DNA of 64,000 nucleotides from Cristatella mucedo (Eukaryota; Bryozoa; Phylactolaemata; Cristatellidae): the NCBI GenBank assembly GCA_009760855.2, contig WPIO01000002.1, forward strand, positions 12,122,501 to 12,186,500, given 5' to 3'. The notes beneath the pieces are model-generated. The model did no database searches. It was given only the letters and a program-made list of their open reading frames with translations, and was not told the DNA's origin. The position numbers were made by a program, and so were the translations under genes. Position 1 is the stretch's first letter; every line of letters begins with the position of its first letter. Shown here piece after piece: positions 52,162-64,000 of the stretch.

Positions 52162-55100
52162 CACATTCATTTTAAGGCATTCCGGAGCCAGATTTTATAG
52201 CGAGTTGCATCACTAGTAGAGCCAAGGAAGAGATCGCAACGATTGACATATCTCCGTGCAAACGTGTCTTATTGACACTGAGCTTTCCAACTAATGTGTG
52301 ATCACCTCTGATTGTATTGTGATCACCTGTATTGGGCATTTTCTTATCCACGAGCAATGAAATACCTTGTCAAACAATGCAAGCAAAAAGCAAATTATAT
52401 TATGCTAGCCCTAGCAACACACAACCTACGAAAAGTAAGTACGGTATCAAAACACAGCAAATGTGTAATCCTGGCTCAAAAATCAAACCTTCAAGTTTGA
52501 AGGATACCAATTAACCATTCATAATCACTGCAATAAATGTATGCACTATACAAAGTTGAGCCTTGTTGTAAGTCATTTACATGGACTGGAAAGGAAAAAT
52601 TTTGATTGCCTAGCGATAATAAGCATTGTATCAGCATGCATAAGCACAAAAAACACCGACAGTTTACATGGACCGAGCAATTGCTGCGAGAAACAAGTGG
52701 GTGTATAGAATCTTTTTTAAATCTCCTGTCAGGCATTGTTGAGATTTCAGTCCACACAGACTTCTTGGCTTTGGAAACATTCGAACTAACTACTCGTTGA
52801 GTCAATAAATCAACATATTCTGTATTATTTATTTAGTACTTGAAGGAAGTTAAATTTTCTGTTAGAATCAGACTAAAAATCAATCAACCATGGTTCTTTC
52901 CCGGAACGACGATTTGCTTTTTCTGTGAGGACTATTCAGTGTTCACTCTACAATCTAGGATTTACCTAGGCTAAGTAACATACAAAGTGCTACGACTCAT
53001 CTTCCCCTTGTCGTGGAAACGAATGTCGGGAAAACAAATTAGGACCACCCGGTGATGGCAAGGTGGCATGTAAAAGCGAAAGAGGAGTCGCTAGCGGAAT
53101 TCTGAATACAAAGACGTTTCACTCGCAAGCATTGTCATTTCTTATGCAAATGCCTAGTGCCAATGTGATCCTCGGGCGAGATAAAAGCTTCTTGGCGTCA
53201 CGGCAACCAAATGTCCGGCTCCCTATATGCCGCAATTGAAAATTACTTACATATATTAGTCTGTATATGGTGCATCAACTGATCACCAAGATATTTTCGC
53301 TTGTGGTCATTATGTTCTTCATACTCTTGAAGCTAGGGTTGAGAGAGGCGGAGTCAGCCACTTCACCCACAGGGATCTCATTCTAGGAAGGCTTTGCAGA
53401 TCTGGCTCATTTGCGTTAGAGTTTGTGAGCATACAAAAACTCGTTATGTGCACAACAAACCTGTATCACTAGCCCCAGTGTAAATTTTGCGAACCTCTCA
53501 GCAGTAAAACGTTGGCGCGATGTATCTAAAAACTAAGAGTGCTGAGACGATATTCGCTGTTTCTTTTCAGAGGCTGAAAAGAATTCTTCAGACATCTGAC
53601 CATAAGACGACAGCAATCCTCAAATTAATACTTACTTCTATGAAAAAGAGGACACACTATGCGCGTTTGAGTTCTTCCTGAAGCTGGTTGGTCGTCATCG
53701 GCGTTGACTCTCTCAAGTTGTGTAGAAGTATCCATGTTCGACATATCGTAACGTACAAAAAACCTGTAGTCTGGAGACGTAGGCGTTTGAGGATCAAATT
53801 CCGTCTCCCTCTAAATAAGAATTCACAAGCCGACGCTGAACGATCCGATCTTAATAACTTTCGATTCCCATCAATGGTGCCAACAATAGGAGAATTCGAC
53901 TTTAGACCCCGACCCACCAGATACGAACTAATATAAAGCATTCAATGCCACAAACAATTCAAACACATGTGTCATAGAGTGTTAGCACTTGGAAATAACG
54001 TCAGTCCATCAGCTTTCCCTTGGCTGTGACATCCGTCACTGCGTTCAGGTTTGACTATCGAACGATCTTACATATGCGAATGAATTTATCAAGTATACAA
54101 ACACACACACTCGCGCGCACACACACACGCACACACACACACACACGAGTAAGGATGTATCTTCTTAATTATTTCGCGAGGCATGTAGCTGTTGGGGCTA
54201 TCTCTGGTTTTTTTTCGGCACTGGGTCAGTGTAATTGCTGCCCTAAGGCGATTGCAGTCTTCATTTCTGCGACAGTCCTTACTACGTTTTGTGTTCGCTG
54301 TACTATTCTGAGCATGCCCATTACCGAAAGCATAGACATTGTCACTTTTCCGGGAACCCAAATGCCATCTGGCGGCACAATTGTTGAGCTCCTGTAAAGT
54401 TAAACCGAAGAGTGGCCTGACACTTGGCACATCCGTCTTTGTGTACTCCAGTAAGAAGCACCTAGCGATTTAATGCGAAGCAGGTTGACGCATTTCTTTC
54501 TAACTCTACGTTGTTCCTCGGGTGCTACAATTCTTTGTACGGCTGGCTGACGGTTCAGACAACATTTGTATATGTAGATGTCATTGGTTTCAGCCTTTAA
54601 ACGAGAGCGTATCCAGATGTTTACACAACCTTTGCTGGTGACCTAACCTCACAGCAAACCTGCGGCATGACGAGCCTGATTGTTGGTTTTTTTGCAGCTT
54701 CTCTCTGCTGCCTTTATTCGAGACTTTCTAACCTGCTAATTTTCGGTGCTATACGAGTTCGCTCTCAGAGCATGGCAGACTTGGACCCAGAAAGCTAGCT
54801 CTTTAGCCATGCGGAGAAAAAGTTTTCGCCAGCGGTCCGACGGCAAGCGAAGGTCTGGCCCAGAGATACTCTTTTTTCCCCGCCCAATACTCTACTATGG
54901 CAACCACGGTCAGATTCTTCATTGAATTGTGCCCGTAGGTCAGCATCATTTGTACATAGTATGTAGCTTTATAGTCTCTAAACCTCAGGTATGCGGCACC
55001 GAAAAGCACCGAAGCGGACTCGAAGAAATATTAATTCACTCGGACGCTGCAGTGAGCCGGCACTTGACCACCCAGCCCAACATCCTTGTCTTTAACTGGC

Positions 55101-55779
55101 TAGCCTCTGCTACCGTTAATTAAACAATCACCGTCATAAATCAAAACGGCCTATAAACCAACAGTTGAACGGCAAACTCAGCGAGGCTCTAAATAACTGT
55201 AGGCCATAAACTAGCCGTAGTGGGAAAAACAAGGCTATAAATGCCGTTGACCCAGACACAATTAATACCATAAATCAGCCACGTAGTACACATGGTTAGT
55301 TCAATTTAGGCCAATTCGAATAAAACCGCCAGTGAATGTTTAGCAGTACAGCTTTTCTTTTGCATGCTAGTCCTACACAACTTAAATTGTGCTTAGTCTT
55401 TCGCTCTGTCAAAGAAATGTCTTCGTACCCTGTAGAGTGCCAAGTTTGAAGCATATGTCGGTATGCAGAAGCAACTATTCCATCCTGGCTTCCTCAACAA
55501 CCAAAGATACGAACGTGAATAAGTCATCGACGATAGATGAATAATAATAACAAGGTATTTAGATTGAATGTTCTACGGAGAACTAAATTTCTTCATAGGC
55601 ACTATGTACAAGCCGGTTTAACGGTCCAACCTAATTCATGTAACTTGCTCCGGAAACTAGCTGACACTCGTTGTGGAGATCTTCAATTAAGGATTTATAC
55701 TAACAGGTAAGAGCTCTCCAATGGCAGATTCGTTTCGCTCCTTATTCCTGTGCCCCTTCTTAAACCAGACCTGAACTTA
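52162..55779. other. No gene recognised
   Basis: Many short frames on both strands without supporting similarity. A (CA)n run lies at about 54100-54150. Confidence 0.3.
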
Positions 55780-55865
55780 CTATCAACGTTTAAAGTTTCA
55801 ATATGTGAGCTCAGCTGGTCTGCCACGACTCGTTCCAGTGTCTTTGGTAGGAACGGCATTCGGGA
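55780..55865 (-). mobile_element. LINE family 1 fragment
   Basis: Matches 17355-17425 of the nested LINE (GAGCTCAGCTGGTCTGCCAC, then CCAGTGTCTTTGGTAGGAAC). Confidence 0.65.
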
Positions 55866-58800
55866 GAATTCTTATTAATATTAACGTATTTAAGTACATT
55901 ATTATAATAATATGATTGTCGATATTAATAATGTATTTGAGTGCATGTATTTGAATACATCTTTTACCATGCATCGCCATTACGTCTGACAAGCCTGGCA
56001 TCATGTGCACTGCGAAATGCCAGGACAGTAGGCCGGCCAATTATATGCCAGGGCCGTCATTAACGACCAGACTATGTGACAATTCTCTCGTTAAGCGGCA
56101 GCCGAGTTTAGGCAGAATATTTAGTGTGACGATACATTTTTTCAATAACTTTGGGTCTTGCCCGCTACGTGAAAACTTTTCTATTCTTGCCCCTCTTTAA
56201 ACATTTTTCAGATTTGGCCGCCTCCCTAGAGACGAAGATTCTGGCTTCGATCCTTGGCTGGTGGTACCTACTATCTAGGACGGACAATATATGTGTAGGT
56301 GCATTCCTTGCGGCACTGCTGACATTAGAATATGCTATAACTTCTTGGGCTATGAAAGTGTATTTTACAGTGCCTGGATTAGGTTGGAACGTTGAACCGG
56401 CTATTTAATGGTGCTTACGAAGAAATTTAGTTCTCTGTAGAGCATTCAATCTAAATATTTTGTTATTATTATTTATCTCTCGTCGATGTCTTGTTCGCGT
56501 GCATTTCTCCGGTGGTTGAGGAAGCCAGGATGAAATAATTGCTTGTGTATAACAAAATATGTTTCAAACTTGCTGCTATATAATAAGCGAAGACATTAAC
56601 AACTGTATATTAAATTTTAGATTGTTTTAAGTTTCTATAAAGATTTGGCATAGGCTTTTGGAATATTTTGCAGCAAATTTCGCCAGGTTCCTTGTAATTT
56701 CCAGCAATTATTCTTGTTCTCTTAAAATCTTGAAATTAAATGCTGGATAGAATAATCTCATACACTCGCAGTGTCACCTTGGCCAGATTCATTGTCGTGA
56801 CTTAAAGATAGAAAGTCAGTAACCTAGATTTAAAACGAGTCTTTTACTTGCATTACTACATCGCACAAATTAATGTTAAGGATTTCGACGAGCTAAAATC
56901 ACAACCCAGCTTATAATAACAAGCGATTGCTATTTTAAATAATTTTAGGGCCAAATAACAGGGTGCAAAACATGTGACAATGATTTGCGGCCTATTCATG
57001 ATTTTAGTTTTAACCGATGCATGTGCAGTATACTTTTTTCTCACAAATTCAATCCCAGTCAGCAATATTTACCGTGACTTGTCGCCTGTACTATTTTCTA
57101 TTGTATCAAAATGAGTGTAGGTGAAGTGTTGATTATTTGCTGTCAATTCAAGGTTTCAGTAATGTACCTAACTTTATCCGGTTACTCGTCCCTTAAAATA
57201 CAACCTCTGTCATCAATTTTCACCTTAATTTGTATACCTGTCTTACTTGTTCGACATAAAAACCCTCTTTGGCCATTTTTAAACTTTTTGAACTGATTGA
57301 GCCGTGAGACGGGAATGAGTTACCTAGTCGCAGATCGTGTTGAGGAGTCAGGGATGGGAGATCGGTTTTGGCAATAGCTGCAACGTTTGATCATTGTGCA
57401 TTTGCCCGTGAATTATAGAAAGCCGGATAACAAGTAAGCCAATGACGGTAGAAGTAATTAGTTTAATAAGGTCGGTCAATAATATATTAAAAGCATATCA
57501 ATTAAGGCTGTTATGGGCTAAGGATAAAGCTGGGTGTGCTGCAATAAAGAGACTTAGCTAGGGGCTTAAGAAGTAAGATTAAACGACTCGTATGTTTAAG
57601 CATAGAACTAGGTGCCGGCTATGTACGGTTTTCTGGTCTCTCATACTTGAGCAATTGTTTGATAAAAGAAAAGATCGTGATCTAGCATGCCAGTTCTGAG
57701 TACATTACAAACAAAGTATACGATAAAACTTACTTTTTTTCTCGGCTGTACCACCTGTCAGGACGCATTTGCTCTACTACCTGTCAGGACGCATATACAG
57801 GTTAAGGTCAAGCCATCCAGATGTGCCTCATAGCTTTAACCTTTCAATGATATGGCTAGCGTACGTATTCATGCAGCCATATACTTTGGATCGACAGTAC
57901 CTTTGCCTTCGGGCAGCTCTCTACTGTGCTTAGCCAGCTACGACAGGCATATTGATTGCAGGACTGGGATTAAGTGGGCTCACTATGTCACAGCTTCAAT
58001 TCAATTCAACTTCAATTTCAAATTCAATTCAACTTCAAAAAGCTCACTGTCTTCTGTCCCACGGATCCTGTCGCCGCCGGGAGTCTAGTGCAATGCTTGC
58101 TGTACATCCCATCTGAAGGGCGAATTGTAAATTGCTGCAAAGTGCTTGCATCCAAATTCGAAAACCGGATAGTGAGTTTCATTAATTTCGTGTGTGGTCT
58201 TCTCCAGTATGGCTGTATATTTAAAGTGAGGGTCGTCAGATGATGCAGTAGAGCCATGCCTGCCTGGCTCTACTGGATCTGCTCCCTGCACACTGATGTG
58301 TGAGGAGGATTCTGTAATCGCTTCTGTTGACACTCCTTCATTGAAGACTTCATCATTCAGCATGGTGATGCGAAATATCAAAATCTTTGCGGGTATTTCC
58401 CAAGTAAGAGCAATTTCACAAGGAGAAAATCTTACCGGTGAGTGCATGAAGCAGGTTCATGCGAAACAGGCACTACGTTAAAACGTCTCAGCCAGATTGA
58501 TCTTCTGTGATCTGCAGGCACAGCGTGTCGTCAAATGTGCAGTGCAGTGCAAACATATAAAAAACTGAACTCTGTATGAGATAAGCTGCAGTGCACTTTC
58601 TTATACAAAGCTCCCTACAAGATATCTTAAAGAGGTAAGAGTTACTTTCTGAACCTTGGAATCCGCGGAGACAGTTAGTTTATCATGAACCAGAAAATTA
58701 TGTCGACGTCAGATTTCTGCTGTAGTCACACTCACATAATTAATCTGAGATTTTGTAATGACATACATAGAAAGGAATTTGTACACGATCGTAACGGTCT

Positions 58801-61240
58801 TGCCACCTTCAAGGTCGTAGTTGTTGGGCTGTCCTAGTCCATTATCATCACGTAAGTTTAGCATAGAAGTGTGTGTGAGGTTTTCTTGCAGAAGGGATCT
58901 TCTACTTGCCAACTAATCAGATGTGAAAACAATGGCTGGCATCTTTACTCGTGCCAATCCAGCAGCATATGCTTCGAGCTTGTGCAAGTGTACTAGCAAG
59001 CGAAAGGTGATGAAGTAGCCGATAGGCTTTCCTACTAATACTTTAGTATCGATCTTAATATGCAATTTAACAAAGCCATTCTGGAAACACTATACACTGG
59101 TGGCCCCAAATTTGAATCTAATCTAAGAGACTTTCGAGATTAGATGGTGAAACTTTGAAATAGAACGTAAGCTTTCCAAGCAGGTATGAAACCGTGAAAA
59201 ACGTGGTTTTTTTCTTGATTCAACATAATTCCTAACCGACTAACAGGCACTTCGTCAGACGCTTATAGAAAAACAGTATGTCAAAGCTATTCTATAACTG
59301 TTCAAGTTAGAGGGCACTTTGACAACACCGAGGTGAACGGAGAGAAAGTCAGCTACTTGCCAATTCTTTGAGTTATTGAAATGGTCGAAATGGAAAAGAT
59401 TGTAGTTCATCCGGAAAGTCTCTAATAAAGCCTCAAATGTGTCTGTTATCGTTTTGGCCAGAAAATTTAAGAAGAGGCAGTGCGAATTACAACAAATATC
59501 TTACAGCTGTCGCCAGCTGTAATAGGTAGCAAGTTTTGAGTAATATGTTATTGCACAGTACTTCTTCCTGGGCCGTTTATTGCCACTGTGGAGCCTGAAG
59601 ATGTAGTAACCTGATTGCTTGCAACTCATACATACAGCTTTCCACTGTTCACTCGAACCTCAATCTACGGCTGCCCCGATACTGGACAGTGTGCTTTGCT
59701 GCGTTAAGATCTCGAAGCTCATGATGCTTGAATTGCAAACGTGGATTATTTCATTAGGCATCTCTTTCTGACCGATGGGGAGCCGAGTGCTCATTTCATG
59801 CTCGCGTTTGAATGACTATTCATCGAATTATTCAACAAGGACTTAAAAGGAACACTGCTTGCTCGCGCCCCGAGGTTTGGGTATAGCTGTCGTTTAAGGT
59901 TGCACCGTTGAGGTTTCACCTTTGCGGATATCATTGCAGTGCCTTAATCTTTACGAATATTAATGTCAATCAACTTCCTAATGTTACTGCCATACAATGG
60001 CAGCTGTGTCTGGCAATTGCGACATCTGGTAATGTTTCAGAAGCAAATAAATTGGACTTCCTTCTGCGATTCACAGTAACTCAGTTGTCGAATGCGTTCA
60101 AAAATTCTACACGAGGGTGTATGCTGTGCTAAAAGATTTTTTAAGTGTTTCCCGGTACAACAGACAGAATGCCAAACTTGATGCGAGAATAACCACAGTG
60201 TATCATTGAGAAAACATCAAGGCTTAGCCTCTTACGTTGACATCACAAATGATAATGTGAATTTGCATGAAAACTCGCCCTTCCTAGTATCGTGTGCCTG
60301 CATATTTTGAAAACCCTAGTAACTATTATAACTTCCTGACTGAAATCTGTGAGTGCCAGATATTACATTATTTTCAGAAAACGTTCCGTCTGGGTTCAAG
60401 CTACAGCACACCAGCGAAACTGCTCTCCTCCTGCTAACCACTGACATTCTGTGCAGCAACACAAATTGAATGACAATGCCGCTGACTTTGATACTGTGGA
60501 TGACGATAAATTGGGTGAACGATTGAGAACAACTATCTCTCAGACAGAAGAGGTTCAGGCGTGGTGAAAAGCATACTTTTCCTATGTTGTTCAAACCGTG
60601 TTGTGTGGTGGTCATATTCATTAACCAGACCAGTCACCCGTGACGTTCACAAGAGTCCGTCCTCGGTTCTTGGCAGATCTCCATTTATACTCAACCTCTG
60701 GGGCAAGCCATTCGGGTCCGCGGAATAGGCTATCGCCTTTATTCTGAAGATACTCGGCCCTATTTACCTTTGAAACCGTCGGAATCGGCAGCAGAGAATG
60801 CAAAGCTGAACGCTTGCCTTACAGACATTTGATCCCGGATGTCGGCAAGTTTCCATAAACAAATCGACGATTGAACAGAATGTTATTCAGAGGACACGCC
60901 AAGCCTGTGAATGCACTGGAAGAGTAATAGGTGAGGATTGTGTGCTTTTACAGACTTAAATAAAACCTGCCATGCGAATTCTACATTAACTAAATTCTAC
61001 TAGCAAGACGGGAGAAAGGGTTGTTACATAACAACCAAATTTACACGACCACCAATTCTCATGAGGCAAACTACGTATATCAACAACGTCGGATTGCTCG
61101 AGACTGGTGTTCTATTGCTAATAATAGTCCAATTTCTGCTGCTTTAGTCTGAAAATTAACAAATAGTGCTGAAGTTCGTTAAAATTGGTAGCCTATGCTC
61201 AAGCGATTTAGACATCTAATTGTATTCATTGGAAGTATTT
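55866..61240. other. Host DNA, no confident gene
   Basis: Moderately long minus-strand frames at 58085-58447, 58709-58912 and 60316-60803 might be exons, given the exon-like segments just to the right, but no motif or splice pair could be established. A 27-bp tandem duplication (CACCTGTCAGGACGCAT type) lies at about 57748-57798. Confidence 0.25.
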
Positions 61241-61284
61241 TAGCTGTCTGAGCCACTCATTAACGACAGCCTTGCATGGCTTAC

Positions 61285-61460
61285 CTGCAAGTTTAAACCT
61301 GTGCCTTGCGTTCCCATTTTTAGAGATGCGCTTTCGTCCACATCGGCTACGATATACATCAATGTCGCTTCATGTTGAAGTGTAAAGCAGTCGCGGCTGA
61401 CAATACTTCCGTCCGTATCGACATGATATTCTTTGTATCCGTCATAGAAAAATGTCGTCT
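61285..61460 (-). CDS. Internal exon of an unidentified host gene
   Basis: A 176-bp open segment on the minus strand between a TTCACAG acceptor (61461) and a CAG/GTAAGC donor (61284). It encodes FFYDGYKEYHVDTDGSIVSR, then DCFTLQHEATLMYIVADVDE, a beta-strand-rich pattern with no family recognised. A decayed paralogue lies at 37420-37612. Partial gene only; neighbouring exons are uncertain apart from 61708-62056. Confidence 0.4.
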
Positions 61461-61707
61461 CTGTGAAGCAATTTATATTTCTAACATGCACACTAGAACA
61501 CTTTCAGTGGATTAGAAGCTAGCTATTTGGGTGCACTTGTCAAGTCAAAAGCAGTACGGAGCATCTATTCTAGCACCAAACATTGGTCAAATTCGTTCTT
61601 TTGTCAGGCTAGCTCAGAAGCATAGTAGTAGATTAGGGCACTGTCAGTGCCTGCTACGCTTACGGTAAATGTCGGCTAAACAGTTTTATTTCGATATCAG
61701 TACTTAC

Positions 61708-62056
61708 CCGTTGAGCTGGCCTCTTCCAGATTTGGAGATAAGTAAAGCAAGCTGCCGTCCTCAGATTCTTTTACACCGACGACAAACCTATCGCTCCCAG
61801 AGCCTGTGACGAATCGCACCGGTATCTTATTTGTGCTAAGACTAGACGCGCTTTCGGTAGGCGATGCCTTAGGGTGCGGTGCTCCCGATTGACGCTCCAC
61901 GTAGGGATACTCTTTGATTTGTAGATTTGAAGACCGACAAGTCCTTTTGGCAGGGCCAGATCCTTTATCGAGAGTCAGCTCTGAGTTCGAGCCTTTCGTG
62001 ACAGTCAAAAATCCAACTGTTGACATCGGTTCCTCTGTTAATAACCGCAAACATCT
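61708..62056 (-). CDS. Upstream exon of the same unidentified host gene
   Basis: Minus-strand segment with a GTGTGCAG acceptor (about 62057) and a GG/GTAAGT donor (61707), open throughout. The peptide has a Ser/Lys-rich variable first half and a conserved-looking second half KIPVRFVTGSGSDRFVVGVK, then GSLLYLSPN. The 38.6-kb segment shows a related block. The pairing with the exon at 61285-61460 rests on order, strand and phase-compatible signals, not on transcript evidence. Confidence 0.4.
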
Positions 62057-62599
62057 CTGCACACATATATATATTGCTCATTCGAATAATAGCATTTACA
62101 TAAATTTATTTTGACTTTTTGGCCCCTAAAAAATGCAGTTAGGTCAGAGTCCTTAATTTGGCTTAGATAGGAGCTAAAAATGACGACACACTCAATTTAC
62201 TAGTTCAGAGCGAAACTTAGTTGTACTCAGAAAATGTAAAACGCCCTACACAAATGGTCTCGCCCGGAATAAATCATGTATATCCGAGTAAAATATTAGT
62301 TTCCTACACAAAAGTTATCCTTAACGATATGAGCTACATTGGCTCCACAAACAAATCTGCCTAGTGGACACTACATGACTAAACAATTTTTTTGAGCTAG
62401 CACAGAAAATGATATCAGAGCTAAATTGGTACATGCATTCGTGACTTGCCGTCATGGCCTCTGTTATTCACTATTCTCGTGTCTTCCGGATTGTTTATCA
62501 ACAAGCTAACAATAGGTGCAAAGTTCATAAGCTAGGCTTTCTGTAGTAATGTTAAAAATTCCAAACTCATTCGCTTCTCACTGACTGGCTCTGCCTCTT

Positions 62600-62795
62600 A
62601 CCACTCAGCATTTTGACTACATGGATTCGTCCCGTCTTTTTAGGGCCCTTCATTCTCTGGCTCCAATCTGCCTACGTGAAATACTAGCTATTCAGGGTTC
62701 TCTAAGTCAGTTCATCTTTATTTCCACTAGCCAATCTCAAATTCTTTGGAAGGGTGCCATCCCGTACCAAGCTATCAAAGCCTAATATTAATTCG
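62600..62795 (+). mobile_element. LINE family 1 fragment
   Basis: Matches the ORF2 C-terminal region (TTTTTAGGGCCCTTCATTCT, then CTGGCTCCAATCTGCCTACG), i.e. the reverse complement of about 16230-16380. Confidence 0.55.
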
Positions 62796-64000
62796 CTGCG
62801 ATCGTCACGACATCAGTATGCTTGATGACACCACAAGAGAAGCTATAAATCCAAAAAGTTAGTGGTTAATTTTCTTCTTTTATGTGATTTTCCTGTGTGC
62901 TGATAGGGTCGGATATACTTCATTATACCACTATTTAAAGATGTGTCGGTTCTTTTCCCGTGCATATAAAGTCTCTAGAATGCGATTTAGTTCTCTGAGA
63001 CCTCGCACAAATACCATCGTTATTCTTACTATCATGATATAAAATATGCATAAGGCATAGCAGACAAAGCACCATATGCTATACCAGCAAGCATTTAAAT
63101 GCAGTTTAATTTCACTCATTAACATAACCAAATGATTAACTAATTCAGTTTGCGCCAAAGTCACAGCTGTAATTTAAAAACTTGGTATGATGTGTTAGGG
63201 TGTTCTAAGCTGGCGGCATGAACGATGAAATTTAAACGAATAACTCTCTTAATGGGTCTTTTGATGGCCCTACATAATTTTAAGTGAACTAACCACCCGC
63301 GAATCGTGCAGTCAGAATATTCGGTACTGCGAATCTCGTGAGCCTGCTTATACATAAATTGTGATGTCAACCCGGTGCTGAGCTGCAGCTCGAAGAGGTA
63401 GCCATGCATTCTTTAAGGAGAGCTTAACCCAGAGAGGCAAATTCTCAAACATTTCCAGGCAAACTATAGTTTGTGAAAAGCACCAAGCGATCTCCCGGAA
63501 CCTTTTGTTGGGTTTGCCTAAAGGCGCGGATCTGTCTCCAATGAGGCGGTTAGTCCTGTAACTTAGGCTACCAATTCGGGGCTACAGTACTGCACTGAGC
63601 ATTGCAGCTGGCATCTAGGATATCAACTTCTCTCTTGCCTTTAAATCGTGCTCCTTGGGCGCTGATGCCTAGCAATAGTAATTAACTGGTGACATGGAAT
63701 GCACAGCTGCATGCACTCTCTGCTGTACGTGTGGCATTCGACGCCAATGTGTGCTCCTTATTGAGCCTTCGAAGAAAGCAGAGAAGTTCGTGCTTGACTT
63801 AAGCTTATCTTGACGGCAACGAATGTGTCAGACGCATTATGTTAATAGAGATGAAGAAACATATGCTCTCGGTTTGTCACTGTTTATGATACTAATGGGA
63901 GACACGTTTTTTTCTGAGCCTGCACAGCTTTTCCGTCAGACTTGTGAGCACTTGTAGCGTTAATGCCGTCTTCTCAAAGTCTGATTAAGAGTTGAGATAC
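62796..64000. other. No gene recognised
   Basis: Short minus-strand frames only (62931-63164, 63161-63409), without similarity. Confidence 0.3.

Noticed and set aside
52491-52805. 104-codon minus-strand frame
   Set aside because: Overlaps an equally open plus-strand frame, and no motif was recognised.
54020-54430. Frames of 113-125 codons on both strands around 54.1-54.4 kb
   Set aside because: Both strands are open over a (CA)n tract, and neither shows family features.
58085-58447. 120-codon minus-strand frame as an exon of the 61-62 kb gene
   Set aside because: No clear acceptor or donor and no peptide similarity to the paralogous module; left as unassigned.

Overview
The window reads as a chromosomal stretch of an invertebrate animal genome. 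I cannot name the species. It has no operons, has eukaryotic splice signals around a few exon-like islands, carries abundant CR1/L2-like LINE debris, tRNA-derived SINEs, microsatellites and a Mutator-like element, and contains no confident complete host gene.

The dominant object is a Polinton/Maverick (adintovirus-type) endogenous viral element from 4352 to 30477, bounded by ~155-bp terminal inverted repeats that begin AGTAG. Left to right it carries: protein-primed DNA polymerase B (+, broken); several small genes (+); a minus-strand block of beta-rich genes, three of them fibre-like; small hydrophobic virion-type proteins (+); an HNH-AP2 homing endonuclease (-); a phospholipase A2 virion-type protein (+) split by a LINE; a 163-aa unknown protein (-); a zinc-ribbon/adenain-type protease (-); an A32-type packaging ATPase (+); a coiled-coil gene (+); two tandem penton-like minor capsid genes (+); a coiled-coil virion-type gene (+); the major capsid protein (+); a YqaJ-like exonuclease (+); another fibre (+); a zinc-finger gene (-); a DDE integrase (+); a two-TM protein (-); and a tandem-repeat acidic protein (+). 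About half of the genes carry stops, frameshifts or lost start codons. The ATPase, one minor capsid protein, two fibres, the 163-aa protein, the 2TM protein and the repeat protein are still open.

The insertions are layered. A CR1/L2-like LINE (family 1) lay first at this locus. The Polinton inserted into it, so LINE sequence flanks both TIRs. A younger copy of the same LINE family then inserted into the Polinton's PLA2 gene (15855-18665). A second LINE family (3640-4130) and a SINE remnant also interrupt the left part of the outer LINE. The SINEs here share their 3' tail with LINE family 1, which suggests LINE-driven mobilisation.

The regulatory layout is distinctive. Most genes of the element have a TATATAGAAA-like motif directly abutting the start codon, and three divergent gene pairs are separated by only 10-21 bp of (near-)palindromic TATA sequence. 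The repeat-protein gene near the right TIR lacks this motif. Instead it has a CRE-like site, a kappaB-type site and an E-box within about 80 bp of its ATG, as an early gene using host transcription factors might.

From 30.5 to 64 kb the sequence is host intergenic or intronic DNA with scattered LINE and SINE pieces, one Mutator-like element with a FLYWCH/MULE transposase (about 35.2-37.1 kb), and duplicated minus-strand exon-like segments (37.4-38.7 kb versus 61.3-62.1 kb; 1.0 kb versus 47.2 kb).
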